DNA of 10,449 bases from positions 1-10,449 of the forward strand of contig DASPTT010000003.1 in NCBI GenBank assembly GCA_035623275.1. The letters run 5' to 3'. The translations under genes and the position numbers were made by a program. Position 1 is the first letter of the stretch. Each line of letters begins with the position of its first letter. Below, piece after piece: positions 1 through 5,823 of this stretch. Source of the stretch: DASPTT01 sp035623275 (GTDB lineage Bacteria > Actinomycetota > Acidimicrobiia > Acidimicrobiales > UBA8190). The notes below the pieces were generated by a model. The model was given only the letters and a program-made list of their open reading frames with translations, did not search any database and was not told the DNA's origin.

Positions 1-123
1 TCGCGCCGTCCTGGTCGGGCGGTGCGCGGCGGCCGGGCAGGGAGCGTGTCGCGCGTCTTCCGTGCCTCCCCCCCTCCGGGGACGTGCCCGTCCCTCTGCG
101 GTCGCCGCCCACCGCCCGGCCGG

Positions 124-137
124 GGCCGCAGGCGGCC
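124..137 (-). terminator. Weak GC hairpin just after the CYTH-CHAD stop
   Basis: GGCCGC and GCGGCC flank two bases, so the usable stem is about 5 bp with a 4-nt loop. It lies 5 nt beyond the TAA stop of the leftward CYTH-CHAD gene. There is no T tract, as is common in high-GC actinobacteria, so the call rests on position and symmetry only. The remaining bases 1-141 show no gene that I can support. Confidence 0.22.
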
Positions 138-141
138 GGCG

Positions 142-2127
142 TTAGCTGCCCGTCCGCGAGTCCCGTGGCCCGGGGACGGTGCGCAGGTGGAGGCCCGCAT
201 CGGCGGGTGCACCCGAGTCGGCTCCCCCGGTGGGCGACCGATCGCCGGCCGCCCCCGCATCGCCATCGCCATCGCCTCCGCTGCCCGGGTCCGCGTCGGT
301 ACCCGCGCCGCCGGTGACGCTGCCGTCGCCGGTGACGCTGCCGCCGGTGACGCTGCCGCCGGTGGTGGGTGTCATCGGGCGCGGCACCGTCTCGGGCAGC
401 ACCGTGGAGGCCGAGGTGGAGAACGCGGCCCCGCTCGCTGGCGTCTCGGCCGTGGCCGGCAGCGGACGCGCCCGGCGAACCGGCGGCCAGGGAGTCGCCG
501 CCTCGTGCTCCGCCCGCCGGCGTTCCATGAGGGCGACGAACTTGTGCCAGTCCGGCCCGCGAAGGACCGCCACCTTGTCCGGCAGGTTGCGGAGGAGCCG
601 TTCGCTCTCCTCCCGGTAGCGCTCGGCGATTCCCCCCATGGTGAAGACGGTCGTCGCCGACAGGGTCGAGTCCCTGGCGGTGGCCAGCGCGTGCAGCCGC
701 GCCGCGGCGACCTGCGCGTCCTGCATGAGGCCCAGCGCGTCCTGCAGCGCCACCACCTTGCGCACGTAGCGGACGGTCTGACCGTCGTAGACCTCAGAGA
801 CGAACTCCAGCGCGTAGCGCAGCCGCTTGCCGCGGATGCGCAGCCGGTGGAAGTCCGTGGCGATGCCGCTTCGGCGCGCCCGACGTGCCGCCTTGACCGC
901 CGCCGCGTGGCGGGCCTGGACCAGACCGGGCACGGCGATGGCCGCCGGGGTCATGGCCACCCCAGAGCGGCGACTCGGTCCCTGACGCAGCAACGTCGTC
1001 AAGCCCGACACCAGCCGCTCGTAGCGGCGCGACTCCAGTGCGGCGAGCAGCGTCTCACGTGCCCGGTCGCGCTCGCCTTCGAGGAGAACGGCGAGCTCGT
1101 CGAGCGACGCACGGTCCTCCTCGGGGACCTCGGCAGTCCAGCCGGCGAGCCGCTCGAGCTGCACGTCGAGGTCGCGTACCCCACCGAGCGCGTCGGCCAA
1201 CCAGCCCAGCTCGACCCGGAAGTGCTGGGCCCGGACGGGCAGCGCCTCGGCGAACATGGCCAGGGCGGCGCGCAGCCTCCGGGTGGCCACGCGCATGTCG
1301 TGGAGCTCCTCGACGTCCTCACCGAGGCGGGTGCCGGGCTCGTGGGCGAGCATGGCGCCCACGTTGCGGCGGAGCACCGCATAGGCGACGTCGCCCACGG
1401 TCGGGCTGGGGGTCATCGCCGTGGAGCCGAGGTCGGGCGGGGCGGGCATGCGCAGCCCCGCCGCCAGCAACCCGGCTTCGAACTTGGACAAGGTGGCGGG
1501 CTGGAGCCCGCAGTCGGTGCGCAGGCGCTCGACGAGTGGTCCGAGCGTCTCCACCCACGCGGGCGAGACCTCGACCTCCACGCGCCGGAGCCGCACCGGC
1601 CGGCCGCCGTCGCTCACCGAGATGACGGACTCGTCCAGCGCGATCTCGGCCACGCTCTCGTGGGCGACGCGCAGGTCGAAGGGCCGGCGCCGGGTGCGGA
1701 CCTCGATGACCGGCTCCAGGTGCCGCGTCCCCACCAGCGCGTGCAGGCGGCGGCCCACGGGCCCGCCGTCGCCCAGCGCGTCGAGGCCGTCGGCGCCGAG
1801 CGCCTCGGTGATCTCGACGCGCCGGCGCAGCCCCGCCGCGGCCGCCGGCGACATGTCCTTGAGCGTCACCTGGCGGTGTCCGGCGCGCTGACGCATCCGC
1901 AGCGAGAACCCGGAGCGCCCCACCCGCCAGTCCGTCGTGTCCATGTAGGTGTCGGTGAGCCGTCTCGTCGGCCGGGCCACCACCTCGAGCACGGGCGCCA
2001 GGACCCCGCCCGGCTCCTCGGGGAGTGCGGGCAGGTCCGCCAGCCACCGCTCCACGGGGCGCAGGTCCAGCGCGTCGAGCTGCCACTCGACTTCGACGTC
2101 ACCGGGCGCGACCGGGGAAGGGGGCAT
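142..2127 (-). CDS. CYTH and CHAD domain-containing protein
   Basis: 661 residues, ATG start, TAA stop. Residues about 11-221 are a CYTH (triphosphate tunnel) domain. Visible CYTH features are YMDTTD (61-66), the basic strand LRMRQR (76-81), TLKD (88-91), RRRVEI (101-106), EIALD (161-165), EVEV (184-187) and SKFEAGL (214-220). Residues about 243-540 are a CHAD domain, a histidine-rich helical domain known to bind polyphosphate. Its signatures are HDMRVATRRLRAAL (276-289), LGGVRDLDV (314-322), FHRLRIRGKRLRYALEF (426-442) and LQDALGLMQDA (461-471). By family knowledge it would bind or hydrolyse inorganic tri- or polyphosphate in the cytoplasm. The usual CYTH signature ExExK reads E12-V-E14-W-Q16, so the lysine is glutamine and triphosphatase activity is uncertain. 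Residues 541-661 are a low-complexity, probably disordered tail not typical of the family. The gene is divergent from a Nudix hydrolase. No signal peptide or membrane segment is seen. Confidence 0.93.
   Translation of the reverse strand: MPPSPVAPGDVEVEWQLDALDLRPVERWLADLPALPEEPGGVLAPVLEVVARPTRRLTDTYMDTTDWRVGRSGFSLRMRQRAGHRQVTLKDMSPAAAAGLRRRVEITEALGADGLDALGDGGPVGRRLHALVGTRHLEPVIEVRTRRRPFDLRVAHESVAEIALDESVISVSDGGRPVRLRRVEVEVSPAWVETLGPLVERLRTDCGLQPATLSKFEAGLLAAGLRMPAPPDLGSTAMTPSPTVGDVAYAVLRRNVGAMLAHEPGTRLGEDVEELHDMRVATRRLRAALAMFAEALPVRAQHFRVELGWLADALGGVRDLDVQLERLAGWTAEVPEEDRASLDELAVLLEGERDRARETLLAALESRRYERLVSGLTTLLRQGPSRRSGVAMTPAAIAVPGLVQARHAAAVKAARRARRSGIATDFHRLRIRGKRLRYALEFVSEVYDGQTVRYVRKVVALQDALGLMQDAQVAAARLHALATARDSTLSATTVFTMGGIAERYREESERLLRNLPDKVAVLRGPDWHKFVALMERRRAEHEAATPWPPVRRARPLPATAETPASGAAFSTSASTVLPETVPRPMTPTTGGSVTGGSVTGDGSVTGGAGTDADPGSGGDGDGDAGAAGDRSPTGGADSGAPADAGLHLRTVPGPRDSRTGS
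311..367. repeat. Short tandem repeat in the CYTH-CHAD tail
   Basis: Three head-to-tail copies of ccggtgacgctgccg begin at 311, 329 and 344. The first carries 3 extra bases, and a fourth partial copy starts at 359. Unit lengths of 18, 15 and 15 keep the reading frame. On the coding (minus) strand they encode repeated GGSVT-type peptides in the disordered C-terminal tail. The in-frame lengths suggest slippage-driven growth of a linker. Confidence 0.8.
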
Positions 2128-2133
2128 GCGCCG

Positions 2134-2139
2134 AGGCTA
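2134..2139 (-). promoter_or_regulatory. Candidate -10 box for CYTH-CHAD gene
   Basis: On the minus strand TAGCCT fits the TANNNT consensus and lies 6 nt before the ATG at 2127. Transcription would then begin at or next to the ATG, giving a leaderless mRNA. That agrees with the absence of a Shine-Dalgarno sequence. No convincing -35 box is seen. Confidence 0.35.
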
Positions 2140-2228
2140 TCGCCGCCGCTGCCGGTCGGCGCTCGGCGCTCGACTGCGCACCAGACCGGCCGACTGCGGA
2201 TATCCCCGGTCCGGCACGTGGCCGGCGC

Positions 2229-2234
2229 TAACTT
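2229..2234 (+). promoter_or_regulatory. Candidate -10 box for Nudix gene
   Basis: TAACTT fits TANNNT and ends 8 nt before the GTG at 2243. This again predicts a leaderless or nearly leaderless transcript and supports that GTG as the start. No clear -35 box is seen. Further upstream in the same divergent gap, CGACTGCG is repeated at 2171-2178 and 2191-2198, and GCCGGTC (2151-2157) is inverted as GACCGGC (2184-2190). Confidence 0.35.
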
Positions 2235-2242
2235 CGCCCCAC

Positions 2243-2698
2243 GTGGGCACGTCCCGATCCCGCAGCCGGCGCAGACCGCCGCTCGACACCGTCCTCGCCG
2301 CCGGCGGCATCCTCCTGCGCGAGTCGTCGTCGCGCCGCGGGGAGGTCGCCGTGGTGCACCGCCCGGCACCCCGTGACGACTGGTCGCTGCCCAAGGGCAA
2401 GCTGGACCCGGGGGAGACGCTCGTGGCCTGCGCCCTACGGGAGGTCGAGGAGGAGACCGGCTTCGCCTGCCGGATCCTCGACGTGGTGGGCACCACCGAG
2501 TACGCCGACCGGCGGGGCCGCCCCAAAGAGGTCACCTACTTCCTGATGGAGGTGGTCGAGGGGTCGTTCGTCGCCAACGACGAGGTCGACGACCTCTGCT
2601 GGCTCCAGCTCGACGTGGCCCGCCGGGCCCTGACGTACCCGCACGACCGCCGGCTCCTGCGGCTCCTCGACACGCTGTCGCTGGCCCGCTCGGGCTGA
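2243..2698 (+). CDS. Nudix hydrolase
   Basis: About 151 residues from GTG 2243, the normal size of a single-domain Nudix protein. A complete Nudix box GX5EX7REUXEEXGU runs from G52 to F74, with GKLDPGE at 52-58 and REVEEETGF at 66-74. These glutamates bind the Mg2+ used to cleave nucleoside-diphosphate-linked substrates. The strand VLAAGGILL (17-25) and the box-preceding WSLPKGK (47-53) are typical of MutT/diadenosine-polyphosphate-type members. The substrate cannot be fixed from sequence. Unlike mycobacterial MutT1, no C-terminal histidine-phosphatase domain follows. The reading frame is open upstream to 1949 and contains an ATG at 2126, but that overlaps the start of the divergent CYTH-CHAD gene and would add an Arg-rich stretch unlike the family. 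I prefer GTG 2243, which a TANNNT box precedes. The Nudix plus CHAD/CYTH pairing suggests a role in nucleotide or polyphosphate housekeeping (inference). Confidence 0.88.
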   Translation: MGTSRSRSRRRPPLDTVLAAGGILLRESSSRRGEVAVVHRPAPRDDWSLPKGKLDPGETLVACALREVEEETGFACRILDVVGTTEYADRRGRPKEVTYFLMEVVEGSFVANDEVDDLCWLQLDVARRALTYPHDRRLLRLLDTLSLARSG

Positions 2699-2712
2699 CG
2701 TCGTCCCTGGTC

Positions 2713-2751
2713 GTCGGCGGGTTCTGGCCTCCAGCCCCCGTCCCCGCCGAC
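2713..2751 (+). terminator. Hairpin terminator-like structure after Nudix gene
   Basis: GTCGGCGGG (2713-2721) pairs perfectly with CCCGCCGAC (2743-2751). Within the 21-nt loop CTGG and CCAG can form a second short stem. It begins 15 nt after the Nudix stop codon. There is no U tract, so it is either a high-GC type intrinsic terminator or a 3' stabilising structure. Confidence 0.45.
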
Positions 2752-2786
2752 ACGCCACGGCAGCGCTCACGTCGGCTTTCGCACGC

Positions 2787-2806
2787 AGAGAAATCATTTG
2801 TTCTCT
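2787..2806. repeat. Inverted repeat AGAGAA/TTCTCT
   Basis: AGAGAA (2787-2792) and TTCTCT (2801-2806) flank 8 bases. The flanking CACGC and GTGTG extend the symmetry imperfectly. It lies at the start of the AT-rich gap upstream of the membrane protein gene and could be an operator or a second weak terminator. Confidence 0.4.
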
Positions 2807-2829
2807 TTGTGTGGGATTTCATCGCCATG

Positions 2830-2858
2830 ACCAGGGTTGATTCCGCGTTGTCCCTGGT
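2830..2858. repeat. Inverted repeat ACCAGGG/CCCTGGT with direct GGTTGA copies
   Basis: ACCAGGG (2830-2836) is inverted at 2852-2858 with a 15-nt spacer. The same segment carries GGTTGA at 2835-2840 and 2856-2861, exactly 21 bp apart, which is two helical turns. This arrangement is compatible with a dimeric regulator site just upstream of the candidate -35 box. Confidence 0.4.
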
Positions 2859-2886
2859 TGAGCGCTTGTTGCTAAATGCGTACAAC
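2858..2886 (+). promoter_or_regulatory. Candidate promoter for the membrane protein gene
   Basis: TTGAGC (2858-2863) and TACAAC (2881-2886) are separated by 17 bp, and each matches 4 of 6 bases of the sigma70-type consensus. The -10 lacks the usual final T, so this is weak. It lies in the only AT-rich stretch of the window and about 90 bp upstream of the preferred start codon. Confidence 0.25.
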
Positions 2887-2907
2887 CTGTCGTATGGTGC
2901 AGATCGT

Positions 2908-2939
2908 CACGATTAGCGCGTGGAGAACCACTAATCGTG
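2908..2939. promoter_or_regulatory. 9-bp perfect inverted repeat in the leader or operator
   Basis: CACGATTAG (2908-2916) pairs with CTAATCGTG (2931-2939) across a 14-nt loop. The loop contains GGAG (2922-2925) and the 3' arm contains the alternative GTG start at 2937. As DNA it could be an operator. As RNA it would be a hairpin in the leader that hides the upstream start, leaving the stronger SD at 2956-2964 free. Confidence 0.5.
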
Positions 2940-2955
2940 GGTATCTGGGGTCTCT

Positions 2956-2964
2956 GGGGGGAGG
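2956..2964 (+). promoter_or_regulatory. Strong ribosome binding site deciding the start
   Basis: GGGGGGAGG ends 8 nt before GTG 2973, close to the ideal spacing. The competing GTG 2937 has only GGAG at 11 nt, inside a hairpin loop. This is the reason for choosing 2973. Confidence 0.55.
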
Positions 2965-2972
2965 TGCCTCGG

Positions 2973-4382
2973 GTGGAATTCCCGACGCAGGCAGATCACG
3001 GGGATGGTGCGGGGAATGCGGGCTCCGGCCCGGCGGGCCGACCGGCGAGCTGGGCGCCGGCCGGCGCGCCGGCCGGGGGGCCGCTCCTGCCGGGGCAGCA
3101 GGGCATGCGCGGCCCGAGCCCGGACGTGATCCGGTCCATCCTGGCCGCCGACGGGGCGCCGTCAGCCGTGCACGACACCGTCTGCCAGGGTGTCCCGGGC
3201 CCCGACGTCGTCCGCTCGATCCTGGCCGGCACCCGGCCGGTGGGCGCCGACCAGCTGGGGGAGGCCGTTGGCGCCGGCGGCGCGGTCCCGCCGCACGCCC
3301 CCGTCCCGGGACCCGTGGCGCCGATCGTCCTCGCCACCACCAACGCCGGTGCGCCACGCCCGGCCGGCGTCCCCGTCGGGGAGACGACGCTCGTCCCCGT
3401 GGAGAACGCGCTGGCCGACGTCATCGGTCGTGCCGAGCACAGCGGCACGCCCTTCACCCTGCTGCTGGCGCGCCCGGGCGGCGCGGCCCGCGCCGGGTAC
3501 GCGCCGGTGCCCTCGGCGGCCGATGTGGCCGATCTCGGCGCAGCCTTCACGGCGGCACTGGGGCCGGCCGAGTCGCTGCACTCGGCGGGACTCTCGCACG
3601 TCGCCGCCATCCTCCCCGGCAAGGCCAAGCGTGACGCCACGGCACTGACCCAGCGCACCGCGGACCTCGGCGCCCCCACCTTCACGTGGGTGGCCTTGCG
3701 GTACCCCACCGACGCCCGCACCGCGCGCGGTCTGCTGCAGCTGGCCGCGCACCGGCTGGACGGGACCGAGCGGGTGGTGGCCGACGAGCTCACCGCGGCG
3801 GCCTGGTGGCGCCGGCGCGGCGTGCTGGCGGCCGTGGGGTCGGTGGCCGCGGTGCTCCTCGTGCTCGGCCTGACCATGGGAGCCTCCCATGGCCGGCGCG
3901 GCGCGCAGGGCGGCGACCCGGCCACGGGTGGCGCCTCGGACGCCGCGGGACAGGCAGGCGCCCCGCGTGCGGGGTCGAGCTCGGCGGGGACGGCGTCGCC
4001 GTCGAGCTCGGGGAGCGCGGGGTCGTCCCCCGGATCGCCGACGGGCGCCGGCTCGATCGGCGCCAGCGCCACGGGCGCATCGACCGGATCGGGCACGGGA
4101 CAGCGCGGGGTCCCGGCCGGCGGCACGGCGTCCACGGGCACGGGGTCCACGGGGAGCGGTGGTGGCCCGGCCGGCACCGGGTCCACCGGCGGCGGCACCA
4201 CCGGGAGCGGGTCCGGCGGCACCACCGGCGGCAGGTCGACCGGGTCGGGCACCACGGGGTCCGGCGCCAGCGGCTCCAGCTCGTCGTGCTCGAACGGCTC
4301 CAACGGAGGGCTGCTCGGAGTGGTGGGCGGCCTGGTCAACGGCCTGCTCGGCGGCGGCAGCAGGAGCTGCCCGCAGCACTGA
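2973..4382 (+). CDS. Unknown single-pass membrane protein with degenerate GGDEF-like domain and Gly/Ser/Thr-rich tail
   Basis: 469 residues from GTG 2973; the frame also allows GTG 2937 (481 residues). I do not recognise a named family. Residues 1-130 are rich in Pro, Gly and Ala and carry PDVIRSILA (50-58) and PDVVRSILA (77-85). Residues about 142-263 follow the order of GGDEF-domain elements: a helix, the strand TPFTLLLAR, the helix VADLGAAFTAAL, SAGLSHVAAILPG where a cyclase would have GGDEF, a helix, then TFTWVALRYPTDA and a final helix ending in AAHRLD. The GGDEF residues are missing, so no cyclase activity is expected. A basic WWRRR stretch precedes one transmembrane helix at about 283-301, which predicts N-in/C-out topology. 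The outer part, 302-469, is a low-complexity Gly/Ser/Thr/Ala tail. It ends in LLGVVGGLVNGLL (447-459) between Cys439 and Cys466. No signal peptide is seen. The gene stands alone, with its own AT-rich upstream region and a convergent neighbour. An anchored sensor or surface protein is possible, but function is unknown. Confidence 0.8.
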   Translation: MEFPTQADHGDGAGNAGSGPAGRPASWAPAGAPAGGPLLPGQQGMRGPSPDVIRSILAADGAPSAVHDTVCQGVPGPDVVRSILAGTRPVGADQLGEAVGAGGAVPPHAPVPGPVAPIVLATTNAGAPRPAGVPVGETTLVPVENALADVIGRAEHSGTPFTLLLARPGGAARAGYAPVPSAADVADLGAAFTAALGPAESLHSAGLSHVAAILPGKAKRDATALTQRTADLGAPTFTWVALRYPTDARTARGLLQLAAHRLDGTERVVADELTAAAWWRRRGVLAAVGSVAAVLLVLGLTMGASHGRRGAQGGDPATGGASDAAGQAGAPRAGSSSAGTASPSSSGSAGSSPGSPTGAGSIGASATGASTGSGTGQRGVPAGGTASTGTGSTGSGGGPAGTGSTGGGTTGSGSGGTTGGRSTGSGTTGSGASGSSSSCSNGSNGGLLGVVGGLVNGLLGGGSRSCPQH

Positions 4383-4405
4383 GGCAGGCCTCGAGACCGG
4401 CGCGG

Positions 4406-4421
4406 CCCGCCGCGTGGCGGG
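4406..4421. terminator. Hairpin between convergent genes
   Basis: CCCGCC (4406-4411) and GGCGGG (4416-4421) form a perfect 6-bp GC stem with a GCGT tetraloop. It lies in the 44-bp gap between the membrane protein stop and the stop of the leftward oxidoreductase. It could terminate both, although no T tract is present on either side. Confidence 0.4.
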
Positions 4422-4426
4422 AACGG

Positions 4427-5641
4427 TCAGCGCGGCGTGCGCTCGTCGCACGCCCAGGGGGCGCCCGACTCGTTGAGCAGCTCGAGGAAGGGCTCCGGCG
4501 CAAAGGCCTCAGGCCCGAGCACCCCGGCACCCGACCAGGCGCCGGCGTCGAGCAGCTCGAGCGCGATCACGGGGTTGATGGCGGTCTGCCACACCACCGC
4601 CTGGGACCCGAACTCGCGCATCGACCATGCGTTGTCCACCGCGTGGTGCAGGTAGACCTCGCGACGGGCGCCGTCCTTGCCCGTGCCCGTCACCCACGTG
4701 CCGGCGCAGGTCACGCCGTGCATGTTGTCGCCGAGCTCCGCGGGGTCCGGCAGGCAGGCGGCCACGAGGTCGCGCGGTGACACCTTGGCCCCGTCGACGT
4801 CCACCGGCGCCGTCGAGTCGAGCCCGAGCTTGTGCAGGGTCTTGAGCACGCCGATGAACTCCTCGCCGAGGCCGTACTTGAAGGTCACCCGGTTGACGTT
4901 CTTGATCCAGCGAGGCACGAGGAGCACCTCCTCGTGCTCCACGTTCACGCACTCGACGGGCCCGATCCCCGCCGGGAACTCGAAGACCTCCAGCTCGCTG
5001 AAGGGCTCGGTGGTGAACCACCCCCGGTCCTTCTCCCACACGACCGGCGGGTTGAGGCACTCCTCGATGGTCGTCCAGATCGAGAAGGTGGGGGCGAAGT
5101 CGTAGCCCTCCACCCACAGGTTCGCCCCGTCACGCACGCCGATCTCGTCGATCTGCGAGAAGAGGGAGTCCGCCGCATAGCGGGCGAAGACGTCGGCGAG
5201 GCCCGGCTCCACGCCCATCCCCACCAGCGCCAGGAGCCCACGGTCCTCCCAGAGCTCGGCCATGGCGAACTGCTCGTCGCCCAGCATGACCCCGGTCTGG
5301 TGGTAGGGGTCGGTGGGGTGCGGGTGGGACAGCGACATGGCCATGTCGAGATAGGTCACGCCGGCAGCCAGCGCCCCTCGGAACAGCGGCATCACGAAGC
5401 GGGGGTCCACGGCGTTCAAGAGGACGTCGCAGCGCTCGGCGCGCAGCAGGTCGGCCACCGCCTTCTCGTCGGCGGCGTCGAGGGCGAAGGCGCTGAAGCG
5501 GTCGCTGGCCGCCTGGGCGGCGCGCTGCGCCCTGCCCACGTCGTGGTCGGCCACGGCGACGTGCTCGAAGGTCCCCCGGCGCGCCGCCGTGCGGGCGAAC
5601 GCCGTCCCCACCCCACCTGCTCCGACCAACAGCACGCGCAT
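4427..5641 (-). CDS. Saccharopine dehydrogenase family oxidoreductase
   Basis: 404 residues, ATG start with GAGGAGG 5 nt upstream, TGA stop. The N-terminus MRVLLVGAGGVGTAF (1-15) is a Rossmann nucleotide-binding fold, with D32/D34 (ADHD) at the end of the second strand. NAVDPRFVMPLFRGALAAGVTYLDM (76-100) and GMGVEPGLADVFARYA (141-156) are typical of the saccharopine dehydrogenase/carboxynorspermidine synthase superfamily (COG1748-like). EHEEVLLVPRWIKNVNRVTFK (235-255) and the C-terminal GPEAFAPEPFLELL (376-389) also fit it. Members act on lysine-derived or polyamine-derived amino acids with NAD(P)H. Lysine 6-dehydrogenase, saccharopine reductase and carboxynorspermidine synthase are all possible, and sequence reading alone does not separate them. 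The protein is cytoplasmic. The frame is open far upstream (to 7522), but that part is antisense to the aldehyde dehydrogenase gene. Divergent partnership with an aminoaldehyde dehydrogenase supports a lysine or polyamine role. Confidence 0.88.
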   Translation of the reverse strand: MRVLLVGAGGVGTAFARTAARRGTFEHVAVADHDVGRAQRAAQAASDRFSAFALDAADEKAVADLLRAERCDVLLNAVDPRFVMPLFRGALAAGVTYLDMAMSLSHPHPTDPYHQTGVMLGDEQFAMAELWEDRGLLALVGMGVEPGLADVFARYAADSLFSQIDEIGVRDGANLWVEGYDFAPTFSIWTTIEECLNPPVVWEKDRGWFTTEPFSELEVFEFPAGIGPVECVNVEHEEVLLVPRWIKNVNRVTFKYGLGEEFIGVLKTLHKLGLDSTAPVDVDGAKVSPRDLVAACLPDPAELGDNMHGVTCAGTWVTGTGKDGARREVYLHHAVDNAWSMREFGSQAVVWQTAINPVIALELLDAGAWSGAGVLGPEAFAPEPFLELLNESGAPWACDERTPR

Positions 5642-5650
5642 GACGGCCTC

Positions 5651-5698
5651 CTCGATCCCCGGTGCCTTCGATCCCCGGTGCCTTCGATCCCCGGTGCC
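5651..5698. repeat. Triple 16-bp tandem repeat at the oxidoreductase leader
   Basis: Three head-to-tail copies of ttcgatccccggtgcc occupy 5651-5666, 5667-5682 and 5683-5698. The copy nearest the gene differs only in its first base (C instead of T). On the minus strand that change completes the GGAGG ribosome binding site of the oxidoreductase gene. The repeats therefore lie in its 5' leader or promoter and could be an operator array or a slippage expansion. Confidence 0.85.
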
Positions 5699-5711
5699 CT
5701 GGTCCACCCGT

Positions 5712-5720
5712 CCTGTCGCC
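5712..5720 (+). promoter_or_regulatory. CCTGTCGCC motif, copy 1
   Basis: First of three copies of CCTGTCGCC in the 234-bp divergent gap between the oxidoreductase and aldehyde dehydrogenase genes. The match to copy 3 extends to CCTGTCGCCGG. It is a candidate operator half-site for a regulator that controls both directions. Confidence 0.4.
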
Positions 5721-5766
5721 GGGCGATATCTCCGGGCCCGTTGAATTCTGTGCGAGCGGTGCGCGT

Positions 5767-5775
5767 GGCGACAGG
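5767..5775 (-). promoter_or_regulatory. CCTGTCGCC motif, copy 2 (inverted)
   Basis: Reads GGCGACAGG on the plus strand. It starts 55 bp after copy 1 and 57 bp before copy 3. With copy 3 it forms a 10-bp perfect inverted repeat (GGCGACAGGG 5767-5776 and CCCTGTCGCC 5823-5832). Confidence 0.4.
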
Positions 5776-5823
5776 GGAAAAGGTCCGTTGGCCCGCTGCG
5801 CGGCGCCGGGGTCCCTTGCCGAC

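Noticed and set aside
2126..2242. N-terminal extension of the Nudix protein to ATG 2126 or beyond
   Set aside because: It would overlap the start codon of the divergent gene and fill the promoter gap with Arg/Ser-rich sequence. Nudix homology begins only after residue 15 of the shorter form.
22..2376. Long plus-strand open frame of 784 codons
   Set aside because: It is antisense to the CYTH-CHAD gene. The translation is Arg/Gly/Pro-rich with no domain, which is a usual effect of high GC.
4030..4290. Gly/Ser/Thr-coding DNA repeats as a possible mobile or CRISPR-like array
   Set aside because: The repeats are short, irregular and in frame, without spacers. They are ordinary low-complexity coding sequence.
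2996..4339. Minus-strand open frame rich in Pro/Asp/Val opposite the membrane protein
   Set aside because: Its PxDP repeats are just the reverse reading of the Gly/Ser/Thr tail codons. It has no start signal or domain, while the plus strand has a strong SD and a plausible transmembrane layout.
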